NCBI GenBank assembly: GCA_023450835.1
Contig: JAEXGM010000223.1
Location: 1 to 41,903, forward strand
Source of the DNA: Bacillota bacterium
GTDB taxonomy: Bacteria; Bacillota; Clostridia; Lachnospirales; Lachnospiraceae
Direction of reading: 5' to 3'
Length of the DNA stretch: 41,903 nucleotides
This document shows positions 15,302 to 23,539 of the stretch, one piece after another; the stretch's first letter is position 1; every line of letters begins with the position of its first letter. The notes under the pieces are model-generated. The model was not told where the DNA came from. It worked only from the letters and a program-made list of their open reading frames with translations, and ran no database searches. The position numbers were made by a program, and so were the translations under genes.

Positions 15302-16876
15302 TTAACTCTTTTTTTGGAAGGTTGGCATGTCGCAATTGTGCAGTACGCCTCTGCTAAGGTAGAAGAACAGGAGGGAAAGAAAAGCCTCCCATAAGCTTAA
15401 GACGATTAAGCCTGAATAAAAGTGCCCTGCCATATAAAAGATAAAAGCGGCGACGATACCCGGGGCCATAGTAAATATGATGAAAAGTAAATACATTATG
15501 ATTAAAAATCCCTGGCTTATTACATCCTTAAATATTCTTTGGGAGAGTAAATTACCTGAGACTAAAAATACGGAGAACAGGCTTCGTATCAGGGCGCAAA
15601 GCAATAATAGTTCAAAGCTCCAGTTCGTGAAAAGCAGAGCGGGTAGAAACATAAGAACACTTTCAATTATGTGCTTTGCAATGACTTCACCATTGCTCCA
15701 GATGATTTTCTGAAAGGATGATTCAGGTATCATATAGATATAATGGGTGTAAAGTTCTTTCAGTCCTCTGCCCGTGCCGATAAAAAAGCTCTGAAGATAC
15801 ATAGAGATAGCCAGAATCAGAATGGGGCTGATACTATCTTTGGCAAAGAAAGCGATAACATTGGCGCCGGCAATCATAACCAGAGAGCCGCCATCCAGTA
15901 TAAAGAATCGATTATTTCTGGAGGATTCCAACAGATGTTTATAAAAGAATGCCTCTGAACCCAACCCTTTCATGGCCCGGTTCACCTTCGATACCTTCTT
16001 GGGAGCTGTAGCCAGTGCGTTAAAGTCCCCTTCCTTCATAGCCCTTTTCTTTTCAAAGGCAGCCTGTGTGGCAACCAAAACGTCTTCATAGTAATCCGAA
16101 TGGTACAATATAATAACAGCTAAAAACAAAATTCCTGTAAGCAGTGTAAGCAACAGATTTATACCCATACCTGCCATATCTCCCGCCAGGTAATTCCGAA
16201 GACCTTCCGTAATCCAGCCGCCAATAGGAAGGAATTTAAGCGCTCCCTTTTCCACTGAGGACATCAAGGCTGTTTTAAAATCTTCGCTTTGCTGATAATT
16301 ACGGATAAAATATAGCAGGAATATTACAAAAGGAATAACAGATATTACTTTTATGAGCTTTTTTCGGTTCTCATGCTGGCTGGATAAGGTATAAATCGCC
16401 AGAGACATAAACTCAAACAGGAGAAGCGCCATAACAAAGCCGGCAAAGAATAATAACAGATCCAGGGTTGTAAGCCCCATAGCGGTAAAGGTAGTCCCCT
16501 GCATCAGCAGAAAGATTCCGCCTAACAAGCTTTTACCTGCCTGTGAGCAGATTCCGTATGCCAGTATGTGTTTGGGATTGGCAGGCGAGCAGAACAGAAG
16601 GTTCACGTCACTCATATCAAAGAAACTGCTTCCGGAAGAGAGGCCCTTTGAGACAGCCGTAAAATAAAACATGACCAGATATAAAGCAAAAAATATAAAA
16701 AGCCAGATTGTTTTTCCGGAGGCAAGCTGTGGATTCGGAGATATAATAGAAGATAACAGCGAATACACAAGAAAGGCAATTGCAAATAAATAAAGGATAA
16801 GCATGCCGGGCTTATGAAAAAGCTGTTTCAATTTATTTCTTATAATTCTGGACATTAAAAAAAGAATACTGTTCAT
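15302..16876 (-). CDS. ABC exporter permease (putative ABC exporter family)
   Basis: A 524-residue integral membrane protein with about 12 hydrophobic segments, arranged as two halves of six around a cytoplasmic stretch (about 285-330, rich in Lys and Glu). It is the membrane component of an ABC-2-like exporter of the Firmicute 'putative ABC exporter' type. The substrate is unknown. The start at 16876 has AGGAGG five bases upstream. The upstream ATPase gene ends at 16893, so the two are tightly coupled with only 16 bases between them. No substrate-binding or immunity-type neighbour is present. The stop is followed after three bases by the dispersed repeat element. Confidence 0.8.
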   Translation of the reverse strand: MNSILFLMSRIIRNKLKQLFHKPGMLILYLFAIAFLVYSLLSSIISPNPQLASGKTIWLFIFFALYLVMFYFTAVSKGLSSGSSFFDMSDVNLLFCSPANPKHILAYGICSQAGKSLLGGIFLLMQGTTFTAMGLTTLDLLLFFAGFVMALLLFEFMSLAIYTLSSQHENRKKLIKVISVIPFVIFLLYFIRNYQQSEDFKTALMSSVEKGALKFLPIGGWITEGLRNYLAGDMAGMGINLLLTLLTGILFLAVIILYHSDYYEDVLVATQAAFEKKRAMKEGDFNALATAPKKVSKVNRAMKGLGSEAFFYKHLLESSRNNRFFILDGGSLVMIAGANVIAFFAKDSISPILILAISMYLQSFFIGTGRGLKELYTHYIYMIPESSFQKIIWSNGEVIAKHIIESVLMFLPALLFTNWSFELLLLCALIRSLFSVFLVSGNLLSQRIFKDVISQGFLIIMYLLFIIFTMAPGIVAAFIFYMAGHFYSGLIVLSLWEAFLSLLFFYLSRGVLHNCDMPTFQKKS

Positions 16877-16892
16877 AAGTTCCTCCTGCTTT

Positions 16893-17609
16893 TTAAATGG
16901 TATTCCCTGACTCCAAAGTGCCTTCAGTAATAGCAAAATAAATGGATTCCAGACTGTTCTTGCTGTCAATATCCTTTTTGTTTCTGGTTTCCATGATACT
17001 GCCGTTTTTCATAATATACACGGTATCCCAGGCTTCCTCTATGCTGTCGATCATATGGGTACTGATAAGCACGGAGTTGCCTTCATCACGCAGACCGGCA
17101 ATTAATTGCTTCAATTCCCGGATGGCATGAGGGTCCAGACCTACAAAGGGTTCATCAAAGATAACTGCCTTAGGCCGGGGCAGCAGTGCACAGCAGATAC
17201 TGACCTTTTGCTGCATGCCCTTTGACAGCTCCTGGCCAAGCTTGGCCTTCTTATCCGTCAACTCGAAGCGGGTCATAAGCTCATTCCCATATACTTCCCA
17301 ATCCTTCAGGCGATAAGCTCTGGCTATAAACTGTAAATGTTCCTCCACCGTTAACATCGGGTACATAGCGGGAAATTCCGGGACATAACCTAATAACCGC
17401 TTAGCCTCCAGGCTGTGATTATCAAAACCGTTGACCTTGATGGAACCTTCAAAACGCAGCAGGCCGCAGATACATTTAATCAAAGTGGATTTCCCCGCTC
17501 CATTGGCTCCAAGCAGTACGCTTAACCCCCCGTCTCCGGCCTCCAGATTAACATCATTGTTGGCAAGCATACTGCCGTACCTCTTTGTAACATGCTGAAC
17601 CTGTATCAT
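16893..17609 (-). CDS. ABC transporter ATP-binding protein
   Basis: A 238-residue ATPase with Walker A GANGAGKST, the Q-loop region YVPEFPAMYP, signature LSKGMQQK, Walker B KAVIFDEPFVGLDP and the switch His in ISTHMID. The LSKGMQQK signature is typical of ABC-2 type exporters of the drug/natural product group. It energises the permease encoded directly downstream. ATG at 17609 has AAAGGAG six bases upstream. The short GCAT/ATGC stem upstream of the RBS is too weak to claim. Confidence 0.92.
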   Translation of the reverse strand: MIQVQHVTKRYGSMLANNDVNLEAGDGGLSVLLGANGAGKSTLIKCICGLLRFEGSIKVNGFDNHSLEAKRLLGYVPEFPAMYPMLTVEEHLQFIARAYRLKDWEVYGNELMTRFELTDKKAKLGQELSKGMQQKVSICCALLPRPKAVIFDEPFVGLDPHAIRELKQLIAGLRDEGNSVLISTHMIDSIEEAWDTVYIMKNGSIMETRNKKDIDSKNSLESIYFAITEGTLESGNTI

Positions 17610-17924
17610 GATAACTCCTTTCGCATATGAATGCTTAATCGTTGTTGAAAAATTAGTATATGTAACCAGGAATGCAATAACGGACAGCCTGACTGCTTCA
17701 TTGAATTAACGGAATATAACTAAGCCAAGTTATCACATATGGTAATATTATACATTATATATAAGGATAAGTATAGCGGAAACATACAGAGCTTCTAGTA
17801 TTTTTCAAATCTTTGTCAAGGCAGCAGGAAAGCAGTTAAAACTTTTAACGGGACTGCTGCAGAATGAAGCTTGTATATTTCATTTTGCGGCAGTCCCGCT
17901 GTATTTTTAAAAACTAATGAGTGG
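17610..17924. other. Intergenic region between ABC-exporter ATPase and GH127 genes
   Basis: A 315-base stretch. The minus-strand side near 17735-17765 is rich in TATAAT-like sequence and probably holds the exporter promoter, but no convincing -35 was found. ATAACT/AGTTAT (17716-17733) is a small dyad. The GH127 terminator occupies 17849-17898. No coding sequence was found. Confidence 0.5.
17849..17898 (-). terminator. Terminator of the GH127 gene
   Basis: CGGGACTGC (17849-17857) pairs with GCAGTCCCG (17890-17898), continued inside by GCAGAATGAA/TTTCATTTTGC with mismatches. On the minus strand the tail is TTAAAAGTTTT. Confidence 0.75.
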
Positions 17925-20174
17925 TTATACTTTCTTTGATGTTCGGATTATCTCAATAATTCTTGCCGTACTATCTCCGTCTTCAGGCCTGAATTTCACG
18001 GTAACTGTTTGCTTGCCCTGGTATAATTCCCTGGGAATCAGGCAGGACCTTTCCGTTAAAACGCGCCAGGATTTATCTCCTATGACCTCATGGGAAAGCT
18101 CTGCATTATTAACTTCCACATAAAAGCCACCTTTGCAGTTACCCGGCATATAACTGAACTGTAAGCAGGTGTCCTCGGTGTTGCTGACCTGTAATTCATA
18201 GCTGAACCATCCCCCGTTCTTTGCGAACCGGTAATGAAAACCGTCCCGGTCCCCTGATTCCGTGTCTTTGCCCAGGATATGATGGGAAAGTTCATATTGG
18301 TCGTTTCCGATTTGGATACTGTCTATTTCGGCTGCTTTCACCAATTCGGAATGCTGTTTTTCCAGGATATATTTCTGCAGTTCCTCAGAGTTTTCTTCCA
18401 CCAGTATCCAGTAGATTCCGTATCTGTTGGTATGCTGCTGAAAATGAGGCGTAAACACAAGTCTGTTATCTTCATCGGTTCCTTTTAGCCGGAATTCCAT
18501 TTTGCCTTCCGTTTTAACCAGATTTTCACTCAAATGGTTCTTCCAGCTTGCGATGTCCATGTTTTTGATAACAAGATAATCTTTGATAAGCATGGATTTC
18601 TTCGGTATCTTAACCTGTACGCCGGTGGTGGATTCCTCCATTTCTTCGGTTCCCAGGCCGGCACTTAAAACCACCGGACCATAGGTAAAGGCAACGGCAT
18701 TTGCATTATCCGGCAGAGCGGAATAACGGATTTCTATTTCAAAGATTATTTCCACTACATCCTTGTCTTCCCAGGTGCGGCTGATGCAGGCATATTCGTT
18801 CTCAAGATAATAGGAGGCGGGTGTATGGTTTATGCTGATACTGGTACCCTTTGACCAGTCCGGGATTCTCAGGCACAGGGTGAACGCAGCCGCCTCCTCT
18901 GTATGGACGCTGAACGTTACTTTATCCGTATTAGGAATGCTGCCCTCCTGAGAAAGGAGAAGCTTTTTTTCAGTCCAATTTACGGAGGAGGAAAAATACA
19001 TATTTACAAAAAGTTTATCCTCTTTAAAGAAATAAAGACTGTCATTTAATTTTGAGAAGTTTTCCATGCCTGTGCCGGTACAGCACCAAAAGTGCTCAAA
19101 GGGGTGGCTGTATACTTTAAAGTATCCGGTTGCCATGGGCTGAAAGTAGGTTGTCATACCCGTCTGAGGGTTTTGGGAGGATAAAATAGCATTTATAAAA
19201 GTAGTCTCATAAAAATCCGCATATCTCTTTTCTCCCGTAATCTGAAACAAAGCTCTTGTCATCTTCAGCATGTTATAGGTATTGCAGGTCTCACAATTGG
19301 CCTCGGTCCTCTCCGCATCCAGAATGTCCGGTTCCCCGAAATGTTCCCATTCACTGTTTCCGCCGGTCACGTAGCTGTGGTTTTTCGTTACCATATCCCA
19401 GAATTCCCTGCAGGCCTCCAGATAATATACTTCCCTTTCTCCATAGACCAGATAGCGGTTAAGTGCCCCCAGGAATTTGGGTATTGTGGTATTTGCGTGT
19501 CTGTTATTGAGAATGTCCTTACCGTCGTGGATTTGCTCGAAAAGCTTAATTTCATCAAATTTATGAGCGGCTGTGGCATGATTTTCATTTTTGGTTATTT
19601 TGTAGAGCTCATACATGCAGTCATTCATACCGCCGTATTCAACCGACAGTACCTTGTTCCGGATTTCTGGTGTCCATCTGCCGGTTCTTTCAAAGACCCA
19701 GTCTCCAAGGCTGTTCAGGATTGCCAGGGCGGTCTCGATTTTTGACAGATTATATACTGTAATCAGGCCGGAAATAATCTTATGCATGGTATACCAGGGT
19801 ACCCATACCGGCTTGCCTGTTTCAACTCTGTCAAAGAATTCTTCCGGGAATGCGCTGAGGTATCCGTTTTCGAATTGGCAAAGAGAAAGTTCCTCCATTA
19901 AATATTGCAGCCGTTTATAAATTGTATTATCATCAGTTGAAGCGCAGGCCTGGGCTAATGCCGACAGATAGTGGCCTAAGGAATGACCGCGGATTTCCGT
20001 GGCTTCCCATCCTCCATAGCTCTCTGCATTGGGCGTGAGGCCTTTTGTCAGGCGAAAATAGGATAATAGCCTGTCACAGTCAAAGGACATTAAATAATCA
20101 ATTTCTTTCTGAAATGCATTTTTTAAATAAGGGTCATTAAGCTTTACCTGAGATAACAAAAATGGTTTAATCAT
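17925..20174 (-). CDS. GH127-like beta-L-arabinofuranosidase (DUF1680 family)
   Basis: A 749-residue cytoplasmic protein without signal peptide. An (alpha/alpha)6 barrel with GGWEATEIRGHSLGHYLSA and VWVPWYTMHKIISGL is followed by beta-sandwich domains. The GH127 zinc-thiolate site is visible: E295 and C297 in NCETCNTYNMLK, and C364-C365 in FWCCTGTGMENF. In characterised GH127 enzymes (HypBA1) the corresponding Cys is the nucleophile. It should release beta-L-arabinofuranose from arabinose-containing oligosaccharides; closely related families prefer other substrates, so specificity is inferred. It is divergent from the GH43-like gene. The start at 20174 has AAGGAG in the loop of a GATAAAA/TTTTATC hairpin directly upstream. 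Confidence 0.85.
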   Translation of the reverse strand: MIKPFLLSQVKLNDPYLKNAFQKEIDYLMSFDCDRLLSYFRLTKGLTPNAESYGGWEATEIRGHSLGHYLSALAQACASTDDNTIYKRLQYLMEELSLCQFENGYLSAFPEEFFDRVETGKPVWVPWYTMHKIISGLITVYNLSKIETALAILNSLGDWVFERTGRWTPEIRNKVLSVEYGGMNDCMYELYKITKNENHATAAHKFDEIKLFEQIHDGKDILNNRHANTTIPKFLGALNRYLVYGEREVYYLEACREFWDMVTKNHSYVTGGNSEWEHFGEPDILDAERTEANCETCNTYNMLKMTRALFQITGEKRYADFYETTFINAILSSQNPQTGMTTYFQPMATGYFKVYSHPFEHFWCCTGTGMENFSKLNDSLYFFKEDKLFVNMYFSSSVNWTEKKLLLSQEGSIPNTDKVTFSVHTEEAAAFTLCLRIPDWSKGTSISINHTPASYYLENEYACISRTWEDKDVVEIIFEIEIRYSALPDNANAVAFTYGPVVLSAGLGTEEMEESTTGVQVKIPKKSMLIKDYLVIKNMDIASWKNHLSENLVKTEGKMEFRLKGTDEDNRLVFTPHFQQHTNRYGIYWILVEENSEELQKYILEKQHSELVKAAEIDSIQIGNDQYELSHHILGKDTESGDRDGFHYRFAKNGGWFSYELQVSNTEDTCLQFSYMPGNCKGGFYVEVNNAELSHEVIGDKSWRVLTERSCLIPRELYQGKQTVTVKFRPEDGDSTARIIEIIRTSKKV

Positions 20175-20193
20175 GATAAAAACTCCTTTTATC
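20175..20193 (-). promoter_or_regulatory. Hairpin with the GH127 ribosome binding site in its loop
   Basis: On the minus strand GATAAAA, GGAGT, TTTTATC is a perfect seven-pair hairpin that ends at the base before ATG. The AAGGAG Shine-Dalgarno straddles the stem and loop, so folding places it at the tip. Confidence 0.6.
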
Positions 20194-20325
20194 TATTTTG
20201 GAAACAATGTCGATTTTAGTATAATAAACTCCGGCAGCTAATGAAATAGTTTAAGTACAGAATAGGTGGTAAAAAGTCAGATGATGTATTTAATGCCGGT
20301 CGGAATAGGTAACTTTTTAAAGAAA

Positions 20326-20418
20326 CGGTCGGATTGCGCAATTGTATGCGGTCTGCCTTTTTTATATTATAAATGTAAAAAGAACTGCTATTTTCTGGTT
20401 AGTCAGCGGTCGGATTGC
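20326..20418. repeat. 12-bp direct repeat bracketing the 5' end of the GH43 gene
   Basis: CGGTCGGATTGC occurs at 20326-20337 and again at 20407-20418, with a partial copy CCGGTCGGAA near 20296. The 69 bases between are AT-rich, unlike the flanking coding sequence. The second copy lies where a GH43 blade motif appears damaged. This fits a small insertion or a recombination scar. Confidence 0.6.
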
Positions 20419-21796
20419 AGCAGGAAAACTTCATGTAATTAACGGGGAATTGTGGATGTTCTTTGCCTCGGGAACCACAGGAGAATGGAACAGTGTTCAG
20501 TGCCGGATGATGAAATATATCGGAAATCCCATGAACAGGACAGATTGGGAGAGGTCTGTCCGTGATCTGAAAGAGGATGGAAGTTATCTTTGTGAAACCG
20601 GTATCTCCCTTAATATGACATACTTTGAGCGGAACGGAGAACATTATCTTGTATGGGCTCAAAGAGATGTAATTGTCTTTCATGCCAAATCTTCCGAAAA
20701 GAGCTTGAGGCATATGACTGCAAGGACGGTGCACTGGGCGGCGGGGGGAACTCCCATATTATTTATGACAGGAGAGAGGGAATTGAAGAAAGAATACAGG
20801 AATGTTACGGCATCTATTGAAGTAAAAGAGACAGAAGAAAACTCTTGTGCCTATTTATTTGCATACTTTACCGGGAATGTCCCGGAGGAAGAGCGTCTGT
20901 TCTACGGCGTAAGCAGAAACGGTTTCGACTTCCGTTCACTGAACAACGGCAATCCGGTCCATGCTTCCTCCCTGGGGACGGGATGTATACGCGATCCCTT
21001 TATATTCAAAGGCGAGGATGGTTTTTATTATATTCTGGCCACCGACATGAAGTCATCCCTTGGCTGGTCCGGCAATCATGCCATTATCATATTTAGAACG
21101 AAAGACTTTGTAACGATTTTGGATAGTACCAGAATAGATTACCGGAACTTTCAGGCAACCTCAGACTGTAACCGTGCCTGGGCACCCCAGGCCGTCTGGT
21201 GTCCGGAAAAGAACGGTTATATGGTATATCTGGCTATCCGGAAGCAGGATGATGAGCTGGGGACCGTTATGTGGAGGCATTATACGAAAGATTTAATGGA
21301 GCCTGCCTCCTATATGGAGCCGGAATTGATGATGAAAGCTCCAAATGGTGTAGACGGGGCAATTGACGGTGATATTATATATGACCATATCAATGCCAGG
21401 TATATTATGTATTATGACGGTAAAAGGATAGCCGCCGCCTCTTCTCTGAGCGGTGAGTTCAGCTGCATCGATCCGAATACGGGCTCGGAATATGAGCGTG
21501 TTCCCATGTATACGGCAGAAGGCGTGGACATGGGAGTGGAAGGCTCCAATATCTATAAAATCATCGGAAAAGACCAGTGGATTATTGCCGCTGACGGGAC
21601 ACCCTTTAACGGAGGCCGTTATGCACTGGCGGAGACAAGGGATTTTATACATTACCGCCAGCTGAATGAGGAAGAATATTCTTTTGATTTCACACCAAGA
21701 CATGGGTATGTGATACCGATTACGGAAAGCCAGTTAAGAAAGCTCTTCCATGCCTACGGAGAGGTAGAACTGACAGAGAGAATAGAGGTCATGTAG
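20342..21796 (+). CDS. GH43-like glycoside hydrolase with a damaged N-terminal GH43 domain
   Basis: A 484-codon frame without a good ribosome binding site; the first candidate start is TTG 20342. Residues about 160-480 are a complete five-blade GH43-type domain with catalytic Asp218 (CIRDPF), an Asp in DGAIDGDII (about 343) and the acid Glu400 (GVEGSN). Residues about 25-157 are pieces of another GH43 domain: KLHVINGELWMFFASG and ETGISLNMTYFERNGEHYLVWAQ, joined abruptly at about 108 to VIVFHA...TARTVHW...GTPIL, which belongs to the end of such a domain. The first domain thus lacks its start and roughly 90-100 residues in the middle. The gene is probably a deletion remnant of a tandem GH43 protein, and expression is doubtful. 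An intact start may be absent. Confidence 0.65.
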   Translation: MYAVCLFYIINVKRTAIFWLVSGRIAAGKLHVINGELWMFFASGTTGEWNSVQCRMMKYIGNPMNRTDWERSVRDLKEDGSYLCETGISLNMTYFERNGEHYLVWAQRDVIVFHAKSSEKSLRHMTARTVHWAAGGTPILFMTGERELKKEYRNVTASIEVKETEENSCAYLFAYFTGNVPEEERLFYGVSRNGFDFRSLNNGNPVHASSLGTGCIRDPFIFKGEDGFYYILATDMKSSLGWSGNHAIIIFRTKDFVTILDSTRIDYRNFQATSDCNRAWAPQAVWCPEKNGYMVYLAIRKQDDELGTVMWRHYTKDLMEPASYMEPELMMKAPNGVDGAIDGDIIYDHINARYIMYYDGKRIAAASSLSGEFSCIDPNTGSEYERVPMYTAEGVDMGVEGSNIYKIIGKDQWIIAADGTPFNGGRYALAETRDFIHYRQLNEEEYSFDFTPRHGYVIPITESQLRKLFHAYGEVELTERIEVM

Positions 21797-21841
21797 CGGC
21801 GGAGAGAACTGGAAATAAGAGTTTAAGGCGGGAAGCAGGGG

Positions 21842-21858
21842 GAATTTCGTTAAGAAAT
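21842..21858 (+). terminator. Weak hairpin after the GH43-like gene
   Basis: AATTTC, GTTAA, GAAATT, then GATTTTACC. The stem is six pairs and the tail is short, so it would be a poor terminator. Confidence 0.3.
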
Positions 21859-21917
21859 TGATTTTACCGTCTTAATTTTAAAAATTTAATTTGGAAAAAA
21901 TGCCGAAAATATCTTGT

Positions 21918-21939
21918 GGAAAACGGTTTCATATATTAT
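21918..21939 (+). promoter_or_regulatory. LacI/CcpA-type operator and -10 of the lacI-family gene
   Basis: GGAAAACGGTTTCA (21918-21931) lies directly upstream of TATTAT (21934-21939). It resembles the operators at 12184, 23382 and 23504, and suggests autoregulation by the encoded LacI protein. Confidence 0.55.
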
Positions 21940-21981
21940 ACTTAGGTATTGATAGGAAGTCGATAATTCACAGGAGAACTT

Positions 21982-23019
21982 ATGGGAAAAGAAAGAGTCA
22001 GTATCTATCGTATAGCCAAGGAAGCAGGTGTTTCTCCGGCAACCGTATCGCGCGTATTGACACATAGCGCAAATGTCAGCGATGAAAAAAGAATAAAGGT
22101 AGAAGAATTAATTCAAAAATATGATTTTAGTCCCAATGCAATGGCTCGTGGATTGAGCAGTACTCAGTCAAAAATTATCGGATTGCTGGCTCCGGATATC
22201 CGCAATCCCTTCTATGCAACTCTTGCAGTAGAGTGTGAGCGTGCGGCCAGTGAGAGGGGATATATCCTTTTGCTCAGCAATTCCATGAATAATATGGAAA
22301 TGGAAGAATATCATCTGCAGAAAATGTTTGAACAGCGAGTGGATGCGCTGATTCTCATGGGTGGTAAAGTAGATGAATTTGTTTCGGATGAAGAATATGT
22401 TGAAAAGATGAACCAGATTGCCGATTCAACTCCCGTGGTAATAACCGGTAAATTGGACGGAAGTGACTGTTACCAGGTCAACATTGACGAAGCACAGGCT
22501 ATGGATATTCTGATGGAATATCTGATTAGTAACGGACACCGGAACATTTGTATTATGGGCGGCAGAAAGAACGTAAATTCCACCTATGTAAAACGTATCC
22601 GGTACCGCAGCAGTTTAAGAAAATATGGAATTCCTTTTCGGCCGGAATATGTGGTGGAAACCCAGGGGTATAGTCTGGAAAGCGGTTTAGAGGCCATGGA
22701 TGAGATGTTTGCGAGTAATATAGAATTACCAAGTGCGATAATTGCCATAAACGATTTTACCGCCCTTGGAATTGTACAATCCATCCGTCAGCATTCTTAC
22801 CGAATCCCGGAGGATATCTCCGTAGCAAGCTTTGATAACACTTTTATTGCAGATGCCTGTACACCGCGTTTGACCAGTATGGGCTACAATTACGATAAAT
22901 TCGGTGATGCCCTGGTTGAAACTGCAATTGCGGCACTTGAAGGAAAGAGTCCGCTTAAATTACAATTAATTCCGCCTGAATTGGTAATAAGAGAATCCTG
23001 CAGGAATATCGGGCAGTAA
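21982..23019 (+). CDS. LacI-family transcriptional regulator
   Basis: A 345-residue protein with an N-terminal LacI helix-turn-helix (SIYRIAKEAGVSPATVSRVL, residues 4-23) and the hinge region with NAMARGLSS. A periplasmic-binding-protein-like ligand domain (GLLAPDIRNPFYATLAVECE to the end) follows. It should bind a sugar or oligosaccharide and control the adjacent importer/hydrolase genes. The start has AGGAG six bases upstream. TGAAA-NCGN-TTTCA-like palindromes occur before its own gene, twice before the importer operon and before the six-hairpin operon, so it is the natural candidate to bind them. CcpA of the host would recognise similar sites and cannot be excluded. A terminator at 23245-23285 closes the unit. 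Confidence 0.92.
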   Translation: MGKERVSIYRIAKEAGVSPATVSRVLTHSANVSDEKRIKVEELIQKYDFSPNAMARGLSSTQSKIIGLLAPDIRNPFYATLAVECERAASERGYILLLSNSMNNMEMEEYHLQKMFEQRVDALILMGGKVDEFVSDEEYVEKMNQIADSTPVVITGKLDGSDCYQVNIDEAQAMDILMEYLISNGHRNICIMGGRKNVNSTYVKRIRYRSSLRKYGIPFRPEYVVETQGYSLESGLEAMDEMFASNIELPSAIIAINDFTALGIVQSIRQHSYRIPEDISVASFDNTFIADACTPRLTSMGYNYDKFGDALVETAIAALEGKSPLKLQLIPPELVIRESCRNIGQ

Positions 23020-23077
23020 ATTTTAAGGACATAAGATGACAGGAGCATCAAAAGCCCCGTTTTAATATGTTTCAGGC

Positions 23078-23167
23078 AATTTGCACAGAGCAGAAAGAAC
23101 GAATCTGCCTTGGAACCAGCAAATGCGCTTTAAAATCAGCGCAGAGTCTTTCTGCTCTGTACAAATT
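23078..23167. repeat. Large intergenic inverted repeat
   Basis: A 21-base left arm (23078-23098, AATTTGCACAGAGCAGAAAG and A) pairs with 23147-23167 with a single mismatch. The 48-base centre contains a second hairpin, GCGCT/AGCGC (23125-23142). It has no T-tract and no coding potential, and could be a MITE-like element or a structured 3' untranslated region. Confidence 0.7.
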
Positions 23168-23244
23168 TCCGTCCCATTGCGAAAAACGAATCTTTTGCCG
23201 CTCAAATCACAAGATATAGAACGATTTGTTAAATAAATTCAGTT

Positions 23245-23292
23245 AAGAACCTATTAGAGTGCAAAATGCACAATAATTGGTTCTTTATTTTT
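23245..23292 (+). terminator. Terminator of the lacI-family gene
   Basis: AAGAACC (23245-23251) pairs with GGTTCTT (23279-23285), with GTGCA-AAA-TGCAC as an inner stem, followed by TATTTTTG. Confidence 0.8.
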
Positions 23293-23344
23293 GGTTTCTC
23301 TTCGTGTTTATGTCTAAATATTTAAAAAAAGTTAATAATATTTG

Positions 23345-23395
23345 TTGACAAATTACAAAGGATGAAATATAATGATTTATATGAAATGGGTTTCA
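23345..23395 (+). promoter_or_regulatory. Consensus promoter and operator of the importer operon
   Basis: TTGACA (23345-23350), exactly 17 bases, TATAAT (23368-23373). This is a perfect sigma-A promoter. TGAAATGGGTTTCA (23382-23395) covers the expected start point, placing a LacI-type repressor to block initiation. Confidence 0.88.
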
Positions 23396-23503
23396 AAACT
23401 CAGAAACATACATTAAATATTACTAATAAGATAGTTGTTTTTTCATGTTATTACGTAAAAATTGTTGTTTAAAGTTGAAGAAATTCTTTTTTTAAAAAAA
23501 TTA

Positions 23504-23517
23504 TGAAACCGATTTCA
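23504..23517 (+). promoter_or_regulatory. Second operator (cre-like) in the importer leader
   Basis: TGAAACCGATTTCA matches the cre consensus TGNAANCGNWNNCA at every fixed position. It lies about 120 bases downstream of the first operator and 10 bases before the Shine-Dalgarno. It could act as a roadblock or as a partner for DNA looping. Confidence 0.65.
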
Positions 23518-23539
23518 AAACAATCAAAAGGAGAATGAT

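Larger units (their letters stand above)
23020..23539 (+). other. 520-base intergenic region between lacI and the importer operon
   Basis: In order it holds a large inverted repeat (23078-23167), a terminator (23245-23285), a consensus promoter (23345-23373) with an operator over the start point (23382-23395), an AT-rich leader, and a second operator (23504-23517) next to the ribosome binding site AAGGAG (23527-23532). No gene was found. Confidence 0.7.
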
